Assembly (NCBI GenBank): GCA_026392455.1
Contig: JAPLCB010000004.1
Span: 248,001 to 312,000, forward strand
Direction of reading: 5' to 3'
From: Propionibacteriales bacterium
GTDB lineage: Bacteria; Actinomycetota; Actinomycetes; Propionibacteriales; Nocardioidaceae
DNA length: 64,000 nt
Shown: positions 17,351 through 24,268 of the stretch, in pieces
How positions within the stretch are numbered: the first letter of the stretch is position 1
Layout of the letters: each line of letters starts with the position of its first letter
Program-made: the position numbers and the translations under genes
The notes under the pieces: generated by a model
Seen by the model: the letters and a program-made list of their open reading frames with translations, nothing else
The model's database searches: none
What the model was told of the DNA's origin: nothing

Positions 17351-18265
17351 ATGCGTCGACTCACTGCACCTCTGCTGGCTCTCGTTCTCGGTCTTCTCGT
17401 GGCGGGTCCGGCGCAAGCCGTTGACGCTCCGCTGCCGGTGCCGTACTCGTTCCTGCCGACGGCACTGTTCGGAGGGATCCCCGGGTCCGACGCACCCGGG
17501 ACGAACGACTGGGCCTGCAAGCCCGGCCCCGCACACCCCAACCCGGTGGTCCTGGTCCACGGCACCGCCGGCAACCGCAGCACCAACTGGCAGACCTACG
17601 GACCGTTGCTGAAGAACAACGGGTACTGCGTCTTCGCCCTGACCTACGGCTCGACCTTCCCGCTGCCGTACCCGGACGCCCTGGGCGGTTTCGGGGACAT
17701 GCGGACCAGCGCGGTCCAGCTGAAGGAGTTCGTCGACCGGGTGCTGTCCGCGACCGGGGCGGGCGAGGTCGACCTGGTCGGGCACTCCCAGGGGACCCTG
17801 ATGCCGAACTACTACGTGAAGTACCTGGGCGGTGCCGCCAAGGTCGACAAGTACGTCTCGCTGGCGCCGGTCTGGGAGGGCACCCGGCTGGCGAGCCCGA
17901 TCACCCTGGCTGCCGGGGTCTTCGGGGTCCCGGCCGAGCAGACCCCGATCTGCGTGGCCTGCGCCCAGTTCGCCCCCGGCACCGCGTTCATGGGCCAGAT
18001 CCAGGCCGGTGGGACCGCCGCGCCCGGCGTCACCTACACCAACATCATGACCAAGTACGACGAGCTCGTGGTGCCGTACACGAGTGGGCGTCAACCGGGG
18101 ATGACCAACATCGTCGTCCAGGACCGGTGCAACCTGGACTACAGCGAGCACTTCGAGATCGCGGCTGACAAGAACGCCAGCCTCTACGTGCTGAACGCCC
18201 TCGATCCGGGGCACCCGCGGCCGATCACCTGCTCGTTGGTGCTCCCGTTCGTCGGCGGCTTCTGA
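17351..18265 (+). CDS. Secreted lipase/esterase, class 2 type (copy 2)
   Basis: The 304-residue protein has signal peptide MRRLTAPLLALVLGLLVAGP, the HGTAGNRSTNWQTYGPLL oxyanion region, GHSQGTLMPNYYVKYLGG with the nucleophile Ser, and a C-terminal His in SEHFEIA. It has the same architecture as the preceding gene and lies 32 bases after it. ATG 17351 was chosen over the in-frame ATG 17339 because it begins the signal peptide. The identical 66-base segment at 17585-17650 points to recent duplication or gene conversion. Confidence 0.87.
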   Translation: MRRLTAPLLALVLGLLVAGPAQAVDAPLPVPYSFLPTALFGGIPGSDAPGTNDWACKPGPAHPNPVVLVHGTAGNRSTNWQTYGPLLKNNGYCVFALTYGSTFPLPYPDALGGFGDMRTSAVQLKEFVDRVLSATGAGEVDLVGHSQGTLMPNYYVKYLGGAAKVDKYVSLAPVWEGTRLASPITLAAGVFGVPAEQTPICVACAQFAPGTAFMGQIQAGGTAAPGVTYTNIMTKYDELVVPYTSGRQPGMTNIVVQDRCNLDYSEHFEIAADKNASLYVLNALDPGHPRPITCSLVLPFVGGF

Positions 18266-18382
18266 GACTCGCCTGGCCTGAAACTCCGGGCAGGTGTTTG
18301 ACACCTCCTGCCACCCGCCCTAGTTTGCGAGTGGGTGAGGGCCCGGAGCGCTGCGGCGCGTGACCAGATCAGAGACTGTTCG

Positions 18383-20674
18383 ATGCGGCGTTTCCTCCTT
18401 GCTCTTGCGGTGGCCTTCTCGGCGATCGCCCTCGTGCCCCAGCTCGCCGGAACGGCGTCCGCGCACGTCGAACGGCCGTCGTACTGGCCGGACCCGACCG
18501 CGGACTGCACGGTCTCGCCGTGCGCCGGCGGCGTCATCCCGCGGGCCAGGTCGTTGGCCTCGGCGCTGGACCGGAGCAAGCCCGGCGTCACCCGGGTGGT
18601 CTGTGCGCCGAACTCGATGGTGCTGCTGAAGCGCTCGATCGCGAAGGCGCGCAAGTACGGGTACAACATCCGTCCGACCGACCACCGCACGTTCAGCGCG
18701 AAGGCGGCCGCCAACCTGCTCCGGGTGAACAAGGCACTGCTCCAGCGGTGCAACTACCGGCAGATCCAACCTGCCGTGAACGCCTCGGGCAACAACGACC
18801 GCGTGGTGGTGATGCCCGGGCTCTACACCGAGCCGCGGTCACGGGCCCAGAAGACCTTCGACCCGGCCTGCGCGAAGTACCACACCTTCTCCGACAGCGG
18901 AGACCCCGGCGCACTGTCCCACGAGGCCCAGATCCGGTGCCCGAACGACGCGAACCTGATCGCCATCATCGGCCGCGGTCTCGGTGGCGGTTCCAAGGCT
19001 GACCCGAGCCCGCCGCGCGAGGACCGGCACGGTGTCCCGAACGCAGGTCGGTGCATCCGGTGCAACTTCCAGCTCGAAGGGTCCGGGGTCGTTGCCGACG
19101 ACGTCATCATCGAGGCCGGGAGCGCGGCGGCCGGCGACGGCGGTCCGTCCGCGGCCGGGCACAAGAAGGACGTCGGCATCTTCGTCGACCGGGCCGACGG
19201 CATCGTGCTGCGCAACATCAAGATCCGGCACGCCCGCGAGCACGGCATCTACATCATCGAGACCGACGGCTACCTGTTCGACCGGTTCAAGGCTTACTAC
19301 GCCGGCGCCTACGGCGTGCTGTCGTTCGTGGGTGACCACGGAGTGGTGCAGAACTGTGATGCCAAGGGCAGCGGTGACTCCGGGGTCTACCCGGGATCGG
19401 GTGCCCCGAGCCTGCTGGAGAGCCGCAACAAGACGTTCTACCCGACGGCCCGGATCAGCCAGATCTACCGCTGGTGCGACAGCCACCACAACACCGGTGG
19501 TTTCTCCGGCACCAACTCCAGCGGCACCCTGATCACCCAGAACAACTTCTACGACAACGCCCTCGGTCTGACCACGGACGTCTTCACGGCCGCTGGGCAC
19601 CCGGGCTTCCCGCAGGCTGGGAACGTGATCGACGGCAACAACTTCTACTCCAACAACTTCAACCCGTTCAAGGCCGGCTCCGACGTGGTGCCGTTCATCC
19701 CGGCGCCGGTCGGTTCCGGGCTCTGGCTGGCGGGCGGCAACGAGAACGTCGTCCGGCACAACCGGTTCTTCAACAACTGGCGCTACGGCACGATGATCTT
19801 CGCTGTCCCGGATGCGACCGTCTGCGGACCGGTCCTCGGCGACCCCGAGGCCACCATCCCCGGCTGCAACGCCCTCGGGATCAGTACGTCGTACGGGAAC
19901 AGGACGTACGGCAACACCATGGGTGTCGCGCCGAACGGGGACGTCCGTCCGAACGGCACCGACTTCTGGTGGGACGCGTTCCCGACCAACACCGGCAACT
20001 GCTGGTGGAACAACACGGCAGCGCCCGGGAAGAGGGTCAGCTCGAACACGTCCCTCCCGGGCTGCAGCGGCGGTACCAAGCCGGAGGAGAGCATCGGTCT
20101 GGGCAACGTGGTCGCCGAGTCCGAGCTGCTGGCCTGCCTTGCCGGGTTCCAGCTCGCGGGCTACCCGGCCGGCAGCGACGACATCTGCACCTGGGCGATC
20201 ACCCCGAAGAAGCCGGGCACCAGCTCGGCCCGGGACTCGGCGTCCGCGGCCGAGGTCTCGGCTCGTCAGCAGTCGATCATGTCGTCGTTCTGCGAGGCCG
20301 GCTTGGGCAAGCGGACCTGCAAGCCCTACCAGCAGGGCCTCTCCGGACTGGGCTGGCTGAACGCCACCCTGGCCCCGCTGCTCGCGCCGTCGGTGAAGCC
20401 GGGAGCCCCGAGCAGCAGGCCGTTGAGCACCTACACCTGCAGCTGGTGGAACCAGGCGTCCCCGAGCGCCCGGCTCGAGCTGGTCCAGCGGATCCGGGGC
20501 TTCAACGCCAAGCAGGTCCAGGGCGACAGCTCTGCCGTCGGCTACGGCTCCACGCTGACCGACAGCGCGGCCACCCAGCTCTTCAAGGGGCGTTGCACCA
20601 GCGGGTACGCCGGTGGCTTCGCGCTCTACAAGATCTACGGTGCGGCAGCAGCCTTCACGGCAGCAAACTCCTGA
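18383..20674 (+). CDS. Large secreted right-handed parallel beta-helix protein
   Basis: The 763-residue protein has a signal peptide (MRRFLLALAVAFSAIALVPQ, cleavage near TASA). From about residue 250 to 520 it has repeated turns with N/G-rich steps, such as RNIKIRHAREHGIYIIETDG, NCDAKGSGDSGVYPGSG and NVIDGNNFYSNNFNPF. These are typical of beta-helix proteins related to pectate lyases and polysaccharide-active enzymes. Several Cys pairs fit an extracytoplasmic protein. The C-terminal 200 residues are not recognised. Whether it is an enzyme cannot be said. ATG 18383 was preferred to GTG 18335 because of the signal. Confidence 0.75.
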   Translation: MRRFLLALAVAFSAIALVPQLAGTASAHVERPSYWPDPTADCTVSPCAGGVIPRARSLASALDRSKPGVTRVVCAPNSMVLLKRSIAKARKYGYNIRPTDHRTFSAKAAANLLRVNKALLQRCNYRQIQPAVNASGNNDRVVVMPGLYTEPRSRAQKTFDPACAKYHTFSDSGDPGALSHEAQIRCPNDANLIAIIGRGLGGGSKADPSPPREDRHGVPNAGRCIRCNFQLEGSGVVADDVIIEAGSAAAGDGGPSAAGHKKDVGIFVDRADGIVLRNIKIRHAREHGIYIIETDGYLFDRFKAYYAGAYGVLSFVGDHGVVQNCDAKGSGDSGVYPGSGAPSLLESRNKTFYPTARISQIYRWCDSHHNTGGFSGTNSSGTLITQNNFYDNALGLTTDVFTAAGHPGFPQAGNVIDGNNFYSNNFNPFKAGSDVVPFIPAPVGSGLWLAGGNENVVRHNRFFNNWRYGTMIFAVPDATVCGPVLGDPEATIPGCNALGISTSYGNRTYGNTMGVAPNGDVRPNGTDFWWDAFPTNTGNCWWNNTAAPGKRVSSNTSLPGCSGGTKPEESIGLGNVVAESELLACLAGFQLAGYPAGSDDICTWAITPKKPGTSSARDSASAAEVSARQQSIMSSFCEAGLGKRTCKPYQQGLSGLGWLNATLAPLLAPSVKPGAPSSRPLSTYTCSWWNQASPSARLELVQRIRGFNAKQVQGDSSAVGYGSTLTDSAATQLFKGRCTSGYAGGFALYKIYGAAAAFTAANS

Positions 20675-20681
20675 CGGCGGC

Positions 20682-20707
20682 GGGCTCAGCACCCACGTGC
20701 TGAGCCC
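20682..20707 (+). terminator. Hairpin terminator after the beta-helix gene
   Basis: A perfect 11-base inverted repeat, gggctcagcac / gtgctgagccc, has the loop ccac. It starts eight bases after the beta-helix gene stop and is extended by ggcgg/ccgcc outside. It marks the end of the core region before the accessory island. Confidence 0.85.
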
Positions 20708-20738
20708 GGCCGCCGATCTCGGTAGTCATCCGTGCATC

Positions 20739-20927
20739 TGACCCCTGGGCTGACCCTGGGCTGACCCCTTGAGCGCACGGGTCTGACCCTGGCCGTTTCG
20801 GAAGAGCTGACCCCACACGCCCGCCGCCCAACGGGCGGAGGGCGGGCGGGTCAGATCGACGGCTGATGTGAAGGTCGTCCAGCGGCAGCGCCAGCAGGCA
20901 ACCGTTATTGCGCGCGTGCACGCGCGC
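20739..20927. repeat. Intergenic region with short direct repeats and an 18-bp palindrome
   Basis: The roughly 310 bases between the beta-helix gene and the next gene hold no convincing ORF. Around 20739-20771 the word ctgaccc recurs three times in close succession (ctgacccctggg, ctgaccctggg, ctgacccctt), and gtctgaccctgg appears again shortly after. At 20910-20927 lies a perfect palindrome, gcgcgcgtgcacgcgcgc, about 60 bases upstream of the next start. It could be an operator. This is the likely left edge of the accessory island, but no attachment sequence is recognised here. Confidence 0.6.
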
Positions 20928-20986
20928 GTAGCAAACGCACGACCGCGACCTCGTTCGTGCGCCGGCGGACAGGCAGACTCACTCCC

Positions 20987-22351
20987 ATGGCCCGCCGCTT
21001 CCCGCCCCTGACCGAGCGTCAGGTCGAGGTCCTCCAGTGGATCAGCGACGGCTGCCCAGACGGTGTGTGGGCTGACTTCACCTACAAGCGCACCAGCTAT
21101 GCACTCGCCGAGCGCGGCCTGGCCGAAGTCGACCGTCGTCGCGGCTCCTGGTCTGCCCGGACAACCTCCGGAGGGGAGCACTACCTGAGCCACGGCGCCT
21201 ACCGCACGGATCCAATCGTCGCAGCTACACGACCGTCGCAGGCACACGCAACCACGAGCAGCAAGCAAGGAACGACTCGTAACGGTCGGTACGAGGTAGA
21301 TGCCGTCGAGCTGATCGCCGATCTCCAACGAGCGGAGGATGGGGCGATCACCGTCACCGACCCTGCCGCCTCAGTCCGCGCCGGATACCGAAGCGCGCTG
21401 AGCCAAGCCGTGAACACTGGGCTCGTTCCCGACGGCTACAAGCTGACCTACACCGGGCGCGACCGAGGTGACCTGGTCATCCGCCTGCTTCCGCACGACA
21501 ATGAACCGCCTGCGGAGGCACTTCCGCCGATCCGCATACCCGAGAGCCTGCGCGGTGCCGCGGACGCCGTAGTGCATTTGAAGGCAGCGCCCGAGCTCCT
21601 CGCAGTCAGCAACGACATGCGTCCTCGTGCGCTTCGAATCCTGGCTGGCATCGCGGGGGAGTGCACGGGCCGCGGATGGACATTCGCGCAACGCCCCGAC
21701 GGCGAGCCCACCTTCCAGATCACCGTCACCGAGGTCGAGTTCGTGTTCTGCCTCTTCGAGGAGATCGAGCGACGCGACGTTCCGATCGCCGAGGAGCTCG
21801 ACGGCGCCAAGTACGAGTGGCAGCGCGTACGGTCGAGTGTTCAGCAGGTGCACTCGGGTCGTCTCGCACTTCGGCTCGGCGAGCGATACTCGACCATCAC
21901 GTGGGCCGACCGGAAGCGCTGGACGCTTGACGACAAGCTTCCCCAGATGTTCGAGCACCTGCGAACCACTGCAGTCGACGTGCTGGCTGCACGGGAACGT
22001 CAGGCTCGAGACCTCGAGGAGCGCACCCGGGCCTGGGAGAAAGCGGTCGAGAGCGCACGCAAGGCCTACGTCGCGCAGGTCAACCGAGACCAGCTGCACG
22101 AGCAGCTGGCCGACCGCGACTCGGCTGTTCGCATGCGTGCATACGCGGCGGATCTGGAGGCGTCGCGCGGGGGCGAAGCCGACCGTGGCGTGTTGGTCGA
22201 GTGGGTTGAGTGGATCCGGGCCGAGGCCGACCGCGTCGACCCACTCCTGCACCCGAAGCGCCTCGGAAAGAGGACCCCGCCGGAGGTCCGGTCGACCGAC
22301 CTGGAGCCCTTCATGCCGCGCGGCATGAGCCCCTGGCGCCCTCCCGGCTAA
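20987..22351 (+). CDS. Unrecognised island protein with N-terminal winged-helix-like segment and coiled coil
   Basis: This 454-residue soluble protein is not recognised. The first 65 residues (LTERQVEVLQWISDGCPDGV, later RTTSGGEHYLSHG) look like a small helix-turn-helix domain. The centre is mixed alpha/beta. Residues 320-420 are strongly helical and charged (RERQARDLEERTRAWEKAVE), probably a coiled coil. It ends PFMPRGMSPWRPPG. ATG 20987 avoids a 10-residue extension with no RBS. It converges with the next gene. Base composition is near host level. Function unknown; the island context suggests an accessory role. Confidence 0.6.
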   Translation: MARRFPPLTERQVEVLQWISDGCPDGVWADFTYKRTSYALAERGLAEVDRRRGSWSARTTSGGEHYLSHGAYRTDPIVAATRPSQAHATTSSKQGTTRNGRYEVDAVELIADLQRAEDGAITVTDPAASVRAGYRSALSQAVNTGLVPDGYKLTYTGRDRGDLVIRLLPHDNEPPAEALPPIRIPESLRGAADAVVHLKAAPELLAVSNDMRPRALRILAGIAGECTGRGWTFAQRPDGEPTFQITVTEVEFVFCLFEEIERRDVPIAEELDGAKYEWQRVRSSVQQVHSGRLALRLGERYSTITWADRKRWTLDDKLPQMFEHLRTTAVDVLAARERQARDLEERTRAWEKAVESARKAYVAQVNRDQLHEQLADRDSAVRMRAYAADLEASRGGEADRGVLVEWVEWIRAEADRVDPLLHPKRLGKRTPPEVRSTDLEPFMPRGMSPWRPPG

Positions 22352-22366
22352 AGCGCTTCGTTCGGA

Positions 22367-23251
22367 TCATTCCTTTGCCCGAAGCAGTTCCACCGGCGTG
22401 CCTAGCTCGCGCGCCAGTCGAGCGGCTTGCGCCTCGTGACCTGCCGCACGGAGCTGGTCGATCGCGTCCTGGGCGACATCGCCAACTCGCTTGATCTCCA
22501 CCCGCAGCGCCACCAGCTCGTCGTGCTGGTCGGCGGCCTCGGCCCCGCACCAGTCCCGCAGGATCGTGCGCTTCGGCTTGTCGTGCTCCTCGTCCCACTT
22601 GATCAGGAAGTCCGGCTCGATGTGGCCGGTCTGGCCGCGGCTCGCGCGGTAGGAGTGGCCGTGGATCGCCTCTCTCGCGGCGGTGCGTTCTTGGGCGGCG
22701 ACGCGCTCCATGATCGGGCCCGGGTTCCGGCGCGCAAGCGTCTCCGCGATTCGCTGGGTCACGTCCCACGGCGCAATCAGTACACCGTCTTCCTCGAAGG
22801 CATCGGAATGAACGACGACCTCCTCGGGCGTGACGTCCAGGATCGTGGCTAACGCGCGGAGGTCCTTGATCGAGGTGGCGCCGCTGTTGCGATAGCCGAG
22901 CCAAGCGATGTCGCGATCGAGAAGCGCGTCGTAGACCTCCTCGGCGGCCGCCTCGCGTGGACTGTCCTGCTCGGGACCGGCGGCGTGGATCTTGCCCCAG
23001 CGCTCCTCCCTAGCCCGGTAGGCGCCGACCTCGGTCCACAGCACCTTGAGACGGGCCGGCGGCACCCAGTCCTCGCGTCCCTCGAACTCGTCGTCGATGA
23101 ACCTGACAAGCACCCTGGCAGGCGTCTGCGTACCGTGGCGCACGACTTCAACCTCGACCAGCGGGTCGATGCCCCGCTGCCGATACGCCCAGCTCTCACC
23201 GACCTCCACGTCCTCATGATCGCGGATCTGCGCTCTCGGCACGACCCACAA
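22367..23251 (-). CDS. Unrecognised island protein
   Basis: The product is up to 294 residues and not recognised. The first 60 residues are a small beta-rich segment (PLVEVEVVRHGTQTPARVLV...FEGREDWVPPARLKVLW). A helical region follows with SGATSIKDLRALATILDVTP, which reads like a helix-turn-helix or homeodomain-like helix pair. The C-terminal 80 residues are charged and helical. The start is uncertain: TTG 23251 is the longest and GTG 23242 is possible. It converges with the upstream neighbour and diverges from the HamA-like gene across 219 bases. A regulator of the island is one possibility. Confidence 0.55.
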   Translation of the reverse strand: MWVVPRAQIRDHEDVEVGESWAYRQRGIDPLVEVEVVRHGTQTPARVLVRFIDDEFEGREDWVPPARLKVLWTEVGAYRAREERWGKIHAAGPEQDSPREAAAEEVYDALLDRDIAWLGYRNSGATSIKDLRALATILDVTPEEVVVHSDAFEEDGVLIAPWDVTQRIAETLARRNPGPIMERVAAQERTAAREAIHGHSYRASRGQTGHIEPDFLIKWDEEHDKPKRTILRDWCGAEAADQHDELVALRVEIKRVGDVAQDAIDQLRAAGHEAQAARLARELGTPVELLRAKE

Positions 23252-23470
23252 TCAATAAAGTCGTGGGTCCGCACCGCCAGGTTTCTGTCGGTTGTCAATG
23301 TCAAAGTTGCGGTCATGTTCGTCGCGAGGACCACCGACTGTTATCGGCCCCGCAACTCATGGCATTGGTCATTGGTCACGGCCGGGGTGTGCCCCGCCAC
23401 CGTGAATCGGGACATAGATACGACGTTGAAATCGCGGTCGTGTATCAGCGATGGGCCTAGTCTGATCCAC

Positions 23471-24268
23471 GTGATCCCACACGCACGTGAAGAGATCAAG
23501 GCACTCGCTGCCAGGAGCAACATCGTGTCTCTGTCCGCGGTTGACGGGTGGAATGTTCAGGAGTGGGAACTCACGACCGCAGATGTCCAACGAGTCGTCA
23601 AGGCGTATCAAGCGATCTTGTCTGTCGACCTGGATGCAGACCTTGATCAGCTGCTGATCGATCTCGGGGTGGACCGCCTAGGCCCGAAGCCGGACTCAGA
23701 GCAGCATGCCAAAGTAGCGCGAGCTGATGCCATCGAGTTGGTCGCCGCCGCAACAGTCGTTGCTGTTGAGCAGGTCGGCCTCGACGACATCCACATGCCG
23801 AATGTTCCGAAAATGGCGACCAAGAAGAGTGATAGCGGCATCGACGTACTCGGAGTTGAACTCGATTCAAATGAGGTGGGTGACTTGGTCGCGGGGGAGC
23901 GCCTCGTGTTGGTCAGCGTCAAACACACCATCGGCAAGTACGCGAGCGGGATGCGCTCAAAACTTGAGGCGTCGTTGAAGGACGACCTATCGGGTCCTTA
24001 CATCTACCGCCAACTCACCAACCTACAAGGACGGATGATTCAGGCAGGGGTGCCGGAGGCGACGGCCAACCGAGTCATCTACTTCATGAGAGAGACTCTT
24101 TCCAATCCGAATGTGCGCATCATCGGCGTTGCAGCCGCGGAGCCGGATCCAGACTGCAATCTTCAAGACCAGACGGGCCTCCTGGAACATACCGATAGCC
24201 CGGACGCACACTTCAGAATGCTCCTCGTGCCTGGGCTCAAGGCGCTGCACACGAAGCTCGTTCCCTAG
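23471..24268 (+). CDS. HamA-like (DUF1837-type) nuclease candidate of a Hachiman-like defence pair
   Basis: The 265-residue protein has an alpha-helical N-terminal part. From about residue 85 it has a PD-(D/E)XK-like layout: a helix with Glu100, then GIDVLGVEL with Asp125, then LVLVSVKHT with Lys151, followed by helices. HamA of Hachiman (DUF1837) has a similar size and pairs with a Ski2-like helicase, exactly as here. The usual acidic residue two before the Lys is Ser149, which is unusual. GTG 23471 was chosen; frames running further upstream overlap the opposite gene. The stop overlaps the helicase start (TAGTG). GC is clearly lower than in flanking core genes. Confidence 0.62.
   Translation: MIPHAREEIKALAARSNIVSLSAVDGWNVQEWELTTADVQRVVKAYQAILSVDLDADLDQLLIDLGVDRLGPKPDSEQHAKVARADAIELVAAATVVAVEQVGLDDIHMPNVPKMATKKSDSGIDVLGVELDSNEVGDLVAGERLVLVSVKHTIGKYASGMRSKLEASLKDDLSGPYIYRQLTNLQGRMIQAGVPEATANRVIYFMRETLSNPNVRIIGVAAAEPDPDCNLQDQTGLLEHTDSPDAHFRMLLVPGLKALHTKLVP

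Noticed and set aside
22985-23470. An upstream extension of the HamA-like gene
   Set aside because: It overlaps the opposite gene 22367-23251 and its translation has no order; GTG 23471 gives a normal HamA-like length.
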